Positions 9,128-17,393 of a stretch of DNA of 64,000 bases are shown here, one piece after another. The stretch comes from Bacteroidota bacterium. GTDB taxonomy: Bacteria; Bacteroidota; Bacteroidia; Chitinophagales; Chitinophagaceae. How positions within the stretch are numbered: the stretch's first letter is position 1; every line of letters begins with the position of its first letter. The position numbers and the translations under genes were made by a program. The stretch covers positions 62,001-126,000 of the forward strand of contig JAEWJK010000005.1 in the NCBI GenBank assembly GCA_023386555.1. Reading direction: 5' to 3'. The notes under the pieces were generated by a model that saw nothing but the letters and a program-made list of their open reading frames with translations, was not told where the DNA came from and did not search any database.

Positions 9128-9170
9128 GCAGTGTGATGTTTATTGAATATGAATTCTTTCCTTTGTGTGG

Positions 9171-9965
9171 ATGAATCTTACTCCACCTGAAATAAGAACA
9201 GTAAATGTTACCCGTTATGTTACACCATTACGGGAAGGTGGATCATTACCTGCTATTGCTGAAGCTGATGATGGTTTTTTATATGTACTGAAATTCAGAG
9301 GAGCAGGGCAAGGAATCAAAGCCCTGATCGCCGAATTTATTGGTGGAGAGATTGCAAGAGCTGCAGGTTTTAAAGTTCCTGAAATTGTTTTTGCAAACCT
9401 TGATGAGGCTTTTGGAAGAACTGAGCCTGATGAAGAGATACAGGATCTTTTAAAATTCAGTATCGGTTTAAATCTTGCTTTGCATTACCTGCAAGGTGCT
9501 ATCACTTACGATCCTGCAGTATCTGCAGTTGATCCTTTACTAGCTTCTAAGATCATTTGGCTGGATTGTTTATTGACGAATGTTGACAGAACATATCGCA
9601 ATACAAACATGCTCATGTGGAATAAAGAGCTTTGGTTGATAGATCACGGTGCAGCATTATATTTTCATCATAGCTGGGAAAATTGGAGAGAGCATTCAAA
9701 AAAGTCTTTCACCCCGATCAAGGATCATGTGTTGTTACCACAAGCCTCTGAATTGGAAAAAGCGGATGCTGAACTAAAGAGTGTAATCACTCCGGAAAAG
9801 ATCAGGTCAATCATATCTGCTTTGCCAGGTGAATGGCTTACATCAACTTTTGAAGAATCGCCGGAAGAAGTAAAGAATATTTACAGTGATTATCTTATAT
9901 CGAGACTGGAAACAATCACTACATCAATAAACGAAGCATTGAATGCAAGGAAGCAACTTATTTGA
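9171..9965 (+). CDS. HipA-like kinase-fold protein (HipA_2 type)
   Basis: A 264-residue protein resembling the short HipA family that lacks the N-terminal subdomain of E. coli HipA. Visible parts are a glycine-rich loop REGGSLPAI (21-29), a lysine-bearing strand (LYVLKFRG, K41), the catalytic-loop motif LTNVDRTYRNTNM (D139, N144 or N146), and LIDHG (D158) in the DFG-like position. These suggest an intact ATP-dependent kinase fold. An in-frame GTG at 9165 lies in a TTTG promoter-like box, so the ATG at 9171 is preferred. The following DUF3037 gene overlaps by 23 nt, so translation is probably coupled. No HipB-like repressor is nearby. The substrate is unknown. Confidence 0.8.
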   Translation: MNLTPPEIRTVNVTRYVTPLREGGSLPAIAEADDGFLYVLKFRGAGQGIKALIAEFIGGEIARAAGFKVPEIVFANLDEAFGRTEPDEEIQDLLKFSIGLNLALHYLQGAITYDPAVSAVDPLLASKIIWLDCLLTNVDRTYRNTNMLMWNKELWLIDHGAALYFHHSWENWREHSKKSFTPIKDHVLLPQASELEKADAELKSVITPEKIRSIISALPGEWLTSTFEESPEEVKNIYSDYLISRLETITTSINEALNARKQLI

Positions 9966-10350
9966 ATATGCAGTTATCAGATTTGTGCCTCGTCCTGAGA
10001 GAGAGGAATTCCTGAATGTAGGTGTGATCTTGTATTGCAATGCAAAGAACTTCCTGCAAATGCAATTTGCTTTAAATGAAAAAAGGCTGAAAGGATTTTA
10101 TCCAGATACTGATATTACAGAACTAACTGCTTACCTGAATGCATTTAAAGAAGTGTGTTGTGGCAATTCAGCTTCATCGCCTATTTCAAAATTAGACAAT
10201 GCCAGCAGGTTCAGATGGCTTACAGCTACACGCAGTACTATCGTACAGACTTCAAAAGTGCATCCCGGTTTTTGCAATGATCCGGAAGAGACTTTGCAGA
10301 AGCTGCAGGATCAGTTGGTAGAAGAATGTAATAAAAAAGCAACTTCATAA
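9943..10350 (+). CDS. DUF3037 domain protein
   Basis: A 135-residue protein. The N-terminal half (FEYAVIRFVPRPEREEFLNVGVILYC) is the DUF3037 signature; the remainder is helical and ends in a short charged tail (VEECNKKATS). The function is unknown. DUF3037 genes are often found directly beside HipA_2-type kinases, as here, which suggests a partner, substrate or antitoxin-like role (inference). Its start lies inside the kinase gene (23-nt overlap). Its stop codon is embedded in a hairpin that probably terminates the convergent DUF983 transcript. Confidence 0.82.
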   Translation: MQGSNLFEYAVIRFVPRPEREEFLNVGVILYCNAKNFLQMQFALNEKRLKGFYPDTDITELTAYLNAFKEVCCGNSASSPISKLDNASRFRWLTATRSTIVQTSKVHPGFCNDPEETLQKLQDQLVEECNKKATS

Positions 10351-10358
10351 AAGTTGCT
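10332..10358 (-). terminator. Probable terminator of the AraC-DUF983 unit, overlapping the DUF3037 3' end
   Basis: Perfect arms agcaactt (10338-10345) and aagttgct (10351-10358), loop cataa. On the minus strand the stem is followed by a T run (complement of 10333-10338). A second, imperfect inverted repeat (AGACC-AAAGAG at 10363-10373 with CTCTTT and GGTCT up to 10404) lies between the two stop codons and may serve the other strand. Confidence 0.6.
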
Positions 10359-10442
10359 TCGTAGACCAAAGAGGTGAATTATCGAACTCTTTTGTTGAAG
10401 GTCTATTTCATTTTACCAATCATTTCCCTCTACTACTACTTC

Positions 10443-10919
10443 TTACCAGTTACTTTCTTGATCCTTATTGGTTCTTTCAAGTGGCTTTGGTGGATTTATC
10501 ATCCAATTCTTATCATACCTGACAAAAAAGGCTAACCAACCTGTTCTTCCAAAACGCATCAGGTACGGTTGCAGTAGTAAAAGGATTATCGCATTTGCCG
10601 CTAACCAATAGTAAATACGGTTATCATACAAGTTGAATCCAATAGTGAACCACCATATAACAAATGTGATCACACTAAGTGCAACAGTAAAACCATAACT
10701 GATATAACTGGAACCATAATAAAATCCTACCTCAATGTCCAGAGGCTGTTTGCATACAGGACATTCTTTATTCATCTTCATGGTCTTTTTGAGGTTCCAT
10801 GGATTAGGATCTTCAAACATATTCCCTTCCCTGCACCTAGGACATTTACAGGCTAGAAGGTTAATTGTGCTTGGCGTTTTCATAGTAATATCTTTTTGGG
10901 TGGATGTAATTGCTGACAT
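10443..10919 (-). CDS. DUF983 family zinc-ribbon membrane protein
   Basis: 158 residues if started at the ATG at 10919, one base after the AraC stop codon; a later ATG at 10883 (MKTPSTINLLACKCPRC) is also plausible. The N-terminal part has two Cys pairs (CKCPRC and CPVC) typical of a zinc ribbon. Two or three hydrophobic segments follow (FTVALSVITFVIWWFTIGF; YYWLAANAIILLLLQPYLM). DUF983 proteins are small inner-membrane proteins of unknown role; some sit near cytochrome oxidase genes, but that context is absent here. Extending the frame further upstream would run into the AraC gene. Confidence 0.85.
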   Translation of the reverse strand: MSAITSTQKDITMKTPSTINLLACKCPRCREGNMFEDPNPWNLKKTMKMNKECPVCKQPLDIEVGFYYGSSYISYGFTVALSVITFVIWWFTIGFNLYDNRIYYWLAANAIILLLLQPYLMRFGRTGWLAFFVRYDKNWMINPPKPLERTNKDQESNW

Positions 10920-10920
10920 A

Positions 10921-11799
10921 TTAATTCGTTTGAAATTGTTTTCTAAATACTTCAGGTGTAACGCCTGCATACTTCTTAAAAAATTTCGTGAAGTATGAAT
11001 TGTCAATGAAGTCAAGTTCTGTAGCGATTTCGCTAACATTCATATTTGCATTTACCAATAATCGTTTTGCTTCTAATATAATTCTATCCCTTATCAGTTC
11101 ACCTGCTGATCGACCAGTAGCGTCTTTAGTCAAAGCATTCAGGTGATTGGGCGTTACATACAGAAGTGCTGCATAATCTTTCGTCAATTTCTTGTCTTTG
11201 TAATGCAGGTCAATCAACCGTTTAAAGTTTGACAACAGTAAAGAATTATAATGGTTTTCCTTTGTTGTTACGGTTGAACAGCATCTGTTAGTTACAATAA
11301 GTAACTGCACAAGAGCCGTTCTGATGAAATCATTCTTTAAGAGGTGGGTTGATTTTTGTTCACTAATTATTCTTTCACATAGTTCAATAAATTGTGGCTG
11401 AACATCTTTCGGAAATTGAATTACCTGCTGTGTTGCGTCACCTGACAAGAAACCAAACTGATCCAGATACCGGGGATTATTTACAAGATCGTATATAAAC
11501 TTGTCACTAAAGTTGATGATATATCCATCTATATTCCCTTCGAATTCCCATGTGTGAACTTGTTCTGGGATCATGAAGTATGCCTGTCCCGCTTTAACTG
11601 GGAACTTAATAAAATCGATAGAGTGGCTTCCCTTACCCTTAGTAAAGTATACCATATGGTAAAAAGTATGTTTATGCGGGAATTTCAGGTTCTTATGTTC
11701 CTCAATGTACTTACCCAAGTGATCGGCAATGAAATCATTTTCAGAATGTGATGCATCGGAAAGAGTACAAATACTATATCGTGGAAGCCGTTTTGACAT
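10921..11799 (-). CDS. AraC family transcriptional regulator
   Basis: A 292-residue regulator. The N-terminal cupin-like sensor region is about residues 30-160 (KHTFYHMVYFTKGKGSHSID, AGQAYFMIPEQVHTW). The C-terminal double helix-turn-helix is about 190-290: LTKDYAALLYVTPNHLNALT for the first, VSEIATELDFIDNSYFTKFF for the second, ending with the family signature GVTPEVFRKQ. It binds DNA as an activator or repressor in response to an unknown small ligand. The ATG at 11799 is the only sensible start. The DUF983 gene follows after 1 nt and is the likeliest co-transcribed partner. Confidence 0.9.
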   Translation of the reverse strand: MSKRLPRYSICTLSDASHSENDFIADHLGKYIEEHKNLKFPHKHTFYHMVYFTKGKGSHSIDFIKFPVKAGQAYFMIPEQVHTWEFEGNIDGYIINFSDKFIYDLVNNPRYLDQFGFLSGDATQQVIQFPKDVQPQFIELCERIISEQKSTHLLKNDFIRTALVQLLIVTNRCCSTVTTKENHYNSLLLSNFKRLIDLHYKDKKLTKDYAALLYVTPNHLNALTKDATGRSAGELIRDRIILEAKRLLVNANMNVSEIATELDFIDNSYFTKFFKKYAGVTPEVFRKQFQTN

Positions 11800-11907
11800 T
11801 GCCTTTATTTCAATTACAAAACTACTACCACAGTACCACTATCAAGGGTAATATTCGCTTCTCTTGTGGTACTTTTTACTGATTAGAAATATTAAACAGT
11901 TTTTTTC

Positions 11908-11937
11908 TAAAAAAGAAAAGCCACAGGGCTGTGGCTT
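11908..11937 (-). terminator. Terminator downstream of tRNA-Arg
   Basis: On the minus strand: an 8-bp perfect stem, aagccaca/tgtggctt (11918-11925 and 11930-11937), with a 4-nt loop, then TTCTTTTTT (complement of 11908-11917). It lies 30 nt past the tRNA 3' end and upstream of the AraC promoter region. Confidence 0.85.
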
Positions 11938-11967
11938 GACTTAAACGAACTTTTTTATTATAGTTTG

Positions 11968-12039
11968 TAGCCTCGACAGGAATCGAACCTGTATCTAAAG
12001 TTTAGGAAACTTCTATTCTATCCATTGAACTACGAGGCC
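11968..12039 (-). tRNA. tRNA-Arg (anticodon CCT)
   Basis: The reverse complement folds as a full cloverleaf. The acceptor is GGCCTCG paired with CGAGGCT (one G-U closing pair), the D arm is around GTTCAATGGATAGAA, and the anticodon stem-loop reads GAAGT-TTCCTAA-ACTTT with anticodon CCT. The T arm has GGTTCGATTCC. The discriminator base is A, and CCA is not encoded (CAA follows). The tRNA decodes AGG codons. Confidence 0.95.
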
Positions 12040-12130
12040 AGTAAGAGTTGCAAAGTAAAAGAAACCAGTTCTTTTTTCCAATCTAATTATTAGATGGCTA
12101 AGAAGTTGAGATATAGCAAGAAAGAATAAC

Positions 12131-13915
12131 TCAACTATAAATACTCTCAATATCGCTTCTGTATTTCTCTGTAATTACTTTTCGCTTCATACTAAGCTTG
12201 GGCGTCATTTCACCAGATTCAATCGTCCATTCTTTAGCAAGCAATTCAAATTTCTTTACTTGTTCTACCTTGTTGAAAGACTCATTGTAATGATCAACCA
12301 GTTCTGAGAATAATTTCTTTACCTCTGGCATTTGTATCACAGCTTCATTTGTAGTAAAGGTTAAGTTGTGCTGTTTCATCCAATCTTTTAAATTCAGAAA
12401 AGAAGGAACAATCAATGCTCCAACGAATTTTCTTCCGTCACCAACTACCATCACCTGTTCTATATACCGGTTCTCTTTTAGTTTATTTTCTATTGGCTGT
12501 GGCGCAACATATTTACCACCACTGGTTTTAAAAAGTTCTTTCTTTCTATCTGTGATCTTTAAATATTTATTATTGATCCATACTCCAATATCTCCAGTAT
12601 GCAACCAACCATCTATTACCGTTTCTGCAGTAAGGTCTGGTCGTTTATAGTATCCCACCATTGTAGAATCGCTTTTGCAACATATCTCTCCATCTTCCTG
12701 TAACTTAACTTCAACACCATCTATTGGTGGTCCAACAGTTCCAAAATTATTTTCAGCTTTTCGATTTACGCAAATCACAGGACTATGTTCTGTTGGCCCG
12801 TAACCCTCATAAATAGGTATGCCTGCACCATTAAAAATGCGTAACAGGTTTTCCGGACAAGCAGCACCACCAGTTATTATAAATTCAATGTTTCCGCCTA
12901 AAGCTTCTTTCCATTTTTTAAAGACAAGTTTCCTGGCAATTTTTAATTGCATGGAATATAATCCACCTGGTGGGTTATAATTATCATACTTCTTACCCAA
13001 TGCAACAGACCAAAAGAAAAGTGCTCGTTTAATTCCTTTTAATTCACTTCCTTTTGCCATGATCTTCTCATATACTTTCTCTAATAACCTTGGTACTGTA
13101 GTAAAGCCTTGTGGTTTTACTTCTTTTAAATTATCACCAATAGTTTCCAGGCTTTCTGCATAGTATATGGAAATGCCACTGAAGAGATAGATGTATGTCA
13201 CCATCTTCTCAAATATGTGATTCAACGGAAGAAAACTAAGTACTTTTAGTTGTGGTGAATCAGGAAAAGGAAAGCTCACTTTCGAGAAATAAACATTGCT
13301 CACAATATTTTTATGGCTCAGCATTACCCCTTTTGGTGTACCTGTAGTTCCTGATGTATAGATAATTGTTGCGAGATGATCAGCAGGTATTTTCTCTTTT
13401 ATTTCTTCTACCTGTCGAAGCATCGGCTCAGTTGAAAGTTCAACAACATTCATCCAGTTTTCAGCACCGTCAATTGCATCGAATGTATAAATGTTCAACA
13501 ATGATGGAACTCTTGGCTGCACTCCTTTCACTTTTGCCAGCATCTCTTCACTGCTAACAAAAATATATTTCACCTTAGCATCATTCAGAATAAATTCAAG
13601 TTCGTTTGGATTTGTTGTAGGGTATATCGGAGTAAGAATTGCACCTGTTTGTTGTACAGCCAGATCAGTGAATACCCATTCTGGTCGGTTATTACTAATA
13701 ATGGCTATTTTATCTGCACCTTCAGGAGTGTAATCATTTCCACTTACACCTAACTTTAATAAGCCTGCACTAAACTTATTTACGATTTGCTGTATTTCTA
13801 AGGTACTGTAATGTCTCCAGCTACCTTTCAACTTTGCATTCAATGCATCCAGCTTAGGAAATTTTTCCAGTTGATAATGTAAACTATCAAATAAGCGGTA
13901 ATTATAATGATCCAT
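12131..13915 (-). CDS. Long-chain acyl-CoA synthetase (AMP-forming)
   Basis: A 594-residue enzyme that activates fatty acids with ATP and CoA, giving acyl-CoA for lipid synthesis or beta-oxidation. It is an ANL-superfamily member: P-loop YTSGTTGTPKG (186-196), adenine-binding motif EGYGPTEHSPV, GWLHTGDIG carrying the conserved Asp, and the A10-type region DRKKELFKTSGGKYVAPQPIEN. The length and the VVELSTEP / FLPLNHIFEK segments fit the FadD15-like long-chain subgroup rather than acetyl-CoA synthetases. No signal peptide was seen; it is cytoplasmic or peripherally membrane-bound. An interspersed repeat lies upstream of the start, and no clear promoter box was found. Confidence 0.95.
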   Translation of the reverse strand: MDHYNYRLFDSLHYQLEKFPKLDALNAKLKGSWRHYSTLEIQQIVNKFSAGLLKLGVSGNDYTPEGADKIAIISNNRPEWVFTDLAVQQTGAILTPIYPTTNPNELEFILNDAKVKYIFVSSEEMLAKVKGVQPRVPSLLNIYTFDAIDGAENWMNVVELSTEPMLRQVEEIKEKIPADHLATIIYTSGTTGTPKGVMLSHKNIVSNVYFSKVSFPFPDSPQLKVLSFLPLNHIFEKMVTYIYLFSGISIYYAESLETIGDNLKEVKPQGFTTVPRLLEKVYEKIMAKGSELKGIKRALFFWSVALGKKYDNYNPPGGLYSMQLKIARKLVFKKWKEALGGNIEFIITGGAACPENLLRIFNGAGIPIYEGYGPTEHSPVICVNRKAENNFGTVGPPIDGVEVKLQEDGEICCKSDSTMVGYYKRPDLTAETVIDGWLHTGDIGVWINNKYLKITDRKKELFKTSGGKYVAPQPIENKLKENRYIEQVMVVGDGRKFVGALIVPSFLNLKDWMKQHNLTFTTNEAVIQMPEVKKLFSELVDHYNESFNKVEQVKKFELLAKEWTIESGEMTPKLSMKRKVITEKYRSDIESIYS

Positions 13916-13958
13916 GCAATCGTTTTTTATGAAGTCAGCTATTGATTCTTTGTTTTAT

Positions 13959-13986
13959 CTTTCGTTGCGTCGCACTCTTGTGCTGA
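13959..13986 (-). repeat. Interspersed repeat, copy 3
   Basis: A 28-nt stretch whose reverse complement is identical to 25103-25130. Its core reads GTGCGACGCAACGAAAG on the minus strand. Flanking TCAGC (minus strand, left) and AGCTGA (about 20 nt on) form a short outer inverted repeat, as in the copy at 25103. It lies between the 2TM gene and the acyl-CoA synthetase. Confidence 0.8.
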
Positions 13987-14009
13987 AGCAATCACATCAA
14001 CATCCTCAA

Positions 14010-14297
14010 TTATACTTTCTGCTCCTGTTTTAATCGTTCATATTCCTGTATTGCAATATCAGATTTATTGCCCTGGTAAGCCCTGAAATAATGAAAAGCC
14101 AGGCCTAAACCCCAACCCAACATCACCCACGATGGCCATGGAATTCCTCTTCTGTCTTCCATATAATCAGTACCGGAAGTGAACCACCAAATAGCCCACA
14201 AAAAAAGATTTACTACAATGTATGAGAATAGGTTTCTTTTAAAGCCTGCTCTTTCTTTGGCAATTCTCCAAAGTCTTTCATCTTTATTTTGTTCCAT
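14010..14297 (-). CDS. 2TM domain-containing membrane protein
   Basis: A 95-residue protein with a basic amphipathic N-terminus (DERLWRIAKERAGFKRNLFSY). Two transmembrane segments follow, VVNLFLWAIWWFT and WVMLGWGLGLAFHYFRA, joined by an external loop with a GIPWPSWV motif, and the tail is cytoplasmic and charged. This is the 2TM domain pattern, found alone or fused to LytTR or histidine kinase domains in Bacteroidota. The function of the stand-alone form is unknown. It lies upstream of the acyl-CoA synthetase with a repeat in between, so co-transcription is uncertain. Confidence 0.88.
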   Translation of the reverse strand: MEQNKDERLWRIAKERAGFKRNLFSYIVVNLFLWAIWWFTSGTDYMEDRRGIPWPSWVMLGWGLGLAFHYFRAYQGNKSDIAIQEYERLKQEQKV

Positions 14298-14342
14298 CAG
14301 TTTTGTTTTGGTTGATTAAGGTACTTAAAAAGTAGAGAATAA

Positions 14343-14366
14343 TAAAAAGTCCTGCATTGCAGGACT
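14343..14366 (-). terminator. Terminator after the YceI gene
   Basis: Minus-strand stem agtcctgc/gcaggact (14359-14366 and 14348-14355), 3-nt loop, followed by TTTTTATT. It ends the YceI transcript 24 nt after its stop codon. Confidence 0.85.
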
Positions 14367-14389
14367 CTTCATCATTTTTTATTTGTCTA

Positions 14390-15055
14390 TTACATCTTCT
14401 TTGCAACAATGTTCAACTTGATATTTACCTCTTTTCTAATAAACCAATCCTGTGGATTGTTTGGTCCTTTGTAATTCATATTCCAGTTAGTTCTATCAAT
14501 ATCAAAATCTGCATTCGCTGTTAGTTGATCTGCTGTCATACTCACTTTCGCAGGAAAGGTGATATTTTTTGTCTGATCTTTTAAGGTAAGATTACCACTG
14601 ATTAAATGAGTTGCTCCTTCTAACTTCGATTTTTTTGTTGTATCACTTCCTGCTGAATAAGCCTCAACTTTAGTTACCTCAAATTTTGCTGTCGGATATT
14701 TCTCCACTTCAAAAAAGTCACCGCTTTTCAAATGTCCTTCGAGCTTTGCTTTATCTTCTCCTGATAAATCTTTATCAGTAATAGAAGCTACATTAATGGT
14801 GAAACTTCCTGCTGAAATACCTGTACTGTCACCACTTAATGTTCCGTTTGAGATATTGAATGTACCAGTATGTTCGCCATTCGGTTTAAAACCTGTCCAT
14901 GTAATGGTGCTTTGGGTAGTATCTACTGTAAAAGAATTTCCCCCTGTTGCAGTAGCCACTTCTTGTTGATCTGTTGCATTGGCTTCATCTGCATCAGAAC
15001 CATTGCATGAAGCAAATAAAATGGCAGCGGAAAAAAGGATAAGACCTGCTTTCAT
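14390..15055 (-). CDS. YceI-like lipocalin-fold lipoprotein
   Basis: 221 residues. A lipoprotein signal peptide ends in LFASC (lipid-modified Cys17). An acidic/Thr linker follows, then the YceI domain from about residue 42: FTVDTTQSTITWTGFKPNGEHTGTF, the DLSGEDKAKLEGHLKSGDFFEVEKYP motif, and the closing strands NMNYKGPNNPQDWFIRKEVNI. YceI proteins form a beta-barrel that binds polyisoprenoids in the periplasm. Here the lipid anchor places it on an envelope membrane. It stands alone, with its own terminator. Confidence 0.92.
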   Translation of the reverse strand: MKAGLILFSAAILFASCNGSDADEANATDQQEVATATGGNSFTVDTTQSTITWTGFKPNGEHTGTFNISNGTLSGDSTGISAGSFTINVASITDKDLSGEDKAKLEGHLKSGDFFEVEKYPTAKFEVTKVEAYSAGSDTTKKSKLEGATHLISGNLTLKDQTKNITFPAKVSMTADQLTANADFDIDRTNWNMNYKGPNNPQDWFIRKEVNIKLNIVAKKM

Positions 15056-15114
15056 AAATGATAATTTTTTGTCAAGTATAACAAAAAAACCACAAAAAAT
15101 GTTGCAACACCAAA

Positions 15115-16128
15115 CTATTTTGTCTGGTAATATTGTCCGACAGGAACTTTATATACTCTTCCGCCTGTGAATTTTTGAAATGTAGCCATCTTCTCTTTGT
15201 TTGCATCCATCCAGGCTGTATAAGCTGCAGCATTCAAAGATGTTCCGAAGAGCCATTGATTGTAAGCGTCAAACATTCCTTCCTTTATCAGTTGATCATG
15301 GTATTCGAAAAGCTTAAACGGAAATCTGCTGCTGTTTTGCTGGTTCCAGTCTTTGATGAAAGCCATTCTTAAAGAAGTAAGTGCTTCAACATTCAACATG
15401 CTTATCGTAATCGGGGGCTGTTTACTAAAAGTAGAAGCAACAGCAAAAGCAAAAGGATTATTCTTTGACGCAAGATATCCTGGGGTAGATATTTTTTTAT
15501 AAAGATCAGTGATCATTCCTTTGATCTCTGTGGTTCTATCGCTGAGACTTTCAATATTTACAAAGTTCTCTCCATACAAGATTGCCCATAGCGGATTTCT
15601 GTTTTCTGCATAATAAAAACTAGCAAAATAATAATTACTGCTATGGCCTGGATCCATTTCGATACCTTTCTCAAATATTTTTATGGCTTCATTCTTTTTA
15701 TTCATTGCAGAATACATATCACCATATTCAGCATATAACAAACCGCTGTTAGGAAATTTTGTTAGTGCAAGTTCATAAACTTTTTTTGCTTCCTTATAAT
15801 CCGCAATTTCTTTATAAGCCATTCCAACTAACTGGAATGTTTTTGTTCCGGCATCAGCTCTCGTAACAATCTTTTTTCCTACGGCAATGGCCTTTGCAAA
15901 ATCTCTTCTCAGGTATTCAAGATAAACCTGGTCTTCCAGCATTGAAAGATCATCAGGCGATAGGTCTAAAGCTTTATAAAGAAAATATGCAGCACTATCC
16001 AGCTTACCATAGTTCATCAAGATTTTTGCTTTGGAATAATATTCCTTAGCAGTTTGTGCTGATGCAACTGTGGAAGAAAAAACTATAGAAATAATAACTA
16101 AAAGCGATGTATAAAATCTTCTATTCAT
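15115..16128 (-). CDS. Secreted TPR-repeat protein
   Basis: A 337-residue periplasmic or envelope protein. The signal peptide (FYTSLLVIISIVFSSTVASAQ) is cleaved after about residue 25. Tetratricopeptide-type repeats cover about residues 27-190 (YYSKAKILMNYGKLDSAAYF; YKEAKKVYELALTKFPNSGL; NEAIKIFEKGIEMDPGHSS), and a non-TPR C-terminal half has a FDAYNQWLFG motif. TPRs mediate protein contacts; the partner is unknown. It overlaps the end of the DUF1015 gene by 8 nt, so it is probably translated from the serC-DUF1015 transcript. Confidence 0.85.
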   Translation of the reverse strand: MNRRFYTSLLVIISIVFSSTVASAQTAKEYYSKAKILMNYGKLDSAAYFLYKALDLSPDDLSMLEDQVYLEYLRRDFAKAIAVGKKIVTRADAGTKTFQLVGMAYKEIADYKEAKKVYELALTKFPNSGLLYAEYGDMYSAMNKKNEAIKIFEKGIEMDPGHSSNYYFASFYYAENRNPLWAILYGENFVNIESLSDRTTEIKGMITDLYKKISTPGYLASKNNPFAFAVASTFSKQPPITISMLNVEALTSLRMAFIKDWNQQNSSRFPFKLFEYHDQLIKEGMFDAYNQWLFGTSLNAAAYTAWMDANKEKMATFQKFTGGRVYKVPVGQYYQTK

Positions 16129-17356
16129 AAATAAGATGTGTTAGCAAGCCATCCCTCAACTTTGGTTCAAACCATGTGGTTTTGGGAGGCATTACATTTC
16201 CGCTGTCTGCAATATCGAACAATTGATGGATCGTAACAGGGTATAAGCTGAAAGCAACCTGCATTTCACCTGATTTAACACGATTTTCTAATTCATGTAA
16301 TCCACGTATGCCACCAACAAAATCAATTCTCTTATCAGTTCGCTGATCTTTGATGCCAAGAATAGGATCTAATAAATTGTTTTGTAGAATGGTGATATCG
16401 AGTATACCAATTGGATCTTCAGCAAACGTTCCTTGTTTAGAAGTGAGTTTATACCATACACCGTCTAAATACATTCCGAACTGGTGAAGCTGTTGTGGAC
16501 GATAAGCTTCAGTTCCTGTTTCTTCTACTTCAAATTTTTCTTTGATCTTGCTAATAAAATCTTCTTTAGATAAACCGTTGATATCTTTTATCACACGATT
16601 ATAATCCATAATATGAAGCTGATTAGCAGGAAACAGAGTGGTGAGAAAATAGTTTGATGCTTCTGTTGCCTTATCGCCTAAAGCATTTTTCACCTTTGCT
16701 GCTGAGGCAGCACGGTGATGACCATCTGCTATATATGTCTCCGGAACTTTCGATACAAAAAGATCAGATATCTGTTGAATGGTTGCATCGTCATTAACAA
16801 TCCAGATGGTGTGTTGAATATCATCATCTGCAACAAAATCATACACCGGATTTTTTGTTGATTTCCATTTAGCGATCAAAGTATCCAGTTCATCAACATC
16901 TCTGTATGCTAAGAAAACATTTCCTGTTTGTGCCCCTGAGATTTTGATATGATTGATACGATCCTGTTCTTTATCAGGCCTGGTGAATTCATGTTTTTTA
17001 ATAACGCCATTCTCATAATCCTGTACAGAACTTACAGCAACCAAACCGGTTTGTGTTCTGCCATTCATGATCAACTGATAGATATAATAACATTCTTTAT
17101 TCTCTCTAAAAAGCACATCTCTTTTTATAAAAGCCTCAAGGTTTTCTTTGGCTTTTACATAAACATCTTCGCTGTATTGGTTAAGTTCTTCAGCAAGATC
17201 AATTTCACTTTTCGTAATATGAAGAAATGTGTTTGGATTACCCTGAGCTTCCACTTTTGCTTCTGCACTATTCAATACATCATAAGGACGACTGGCCACT
17301 TGTTTGGCAAATTGTGCCTGCGGACGTAATGCTTTAAACGGTTTGATTATAGCCAC
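16121..17356 (-). CDS. DUF1015 family protein
   Basis: A 411-residue cytoplasmic protein with the DUF1015 hallmarks: N-terminal IKPFKALRPQ and ASRPYDVLN, the TYIADGHHRAASA motif in the middle, and a C-terminal GIRGLHELENRVKSGEMQVAF. It starts with GTG at 17356. The family has no proven function; the ADGHHR motif suggests a nuclease-like or ParB-like active site, and a link to serine metabolism is inferred from its frequent location beside serC and serA. Here it lies 37 nt after serC, with no terminator between. The tail overlaps the TPR gene start. Confidence 0.9.
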   Translation of the reverse strand: MAIIKPFKALRPQAQFAKQVASRPYDVLNSAEAKVEAQGNPNTFLHITKSEIDLAEELNQYSEDVYVKAKENLEAFIKRDVLFRENKECYYIYQLIMNGRTQTGLVAVSSVQDYENGVIKKHEFTRPDKEQDRINHIKISGAQTGNVFLAYRDVDELDTLIAKWKSTKNPVYDFVADDDIQHTIWIVNDDATIQQISDLFVSKVPETYIADGHHRAASAAKVKNALGDKATEASNYFLTTLFPANQLHIMDYNRVIKDINGLSKEDFISKIKEKFEVEETGTEAYRPQQLHQFGMYLDGVWYKLTSKQGTFAEDPIGILDITILQNNLLDPILGIKDQRTDKRIDFVGGIRGLHELENRVKSGEMQVAFSLYPVTIHQLFDIADSGNVMPPKTTWFEPKLRDGLLTHLIYE

Positions 17357-17393
17357 TATTCTGTAAATTTTTGGGCTGCAAACATAACTAATC

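Noticed and set aside
11968..12039. tRNA-Arg as an integration site of a genomic island
   Set aside because: No integrase, no duplicated tRNA 3' end and no change in gene type nearby.
16949..17329. Antisense open frame of 126 codons within the DUF1015 gene
   Set aside because: A Phe/Ile-rich product caused by the reverse of Lys/Asn-rich codons; no start or domain.
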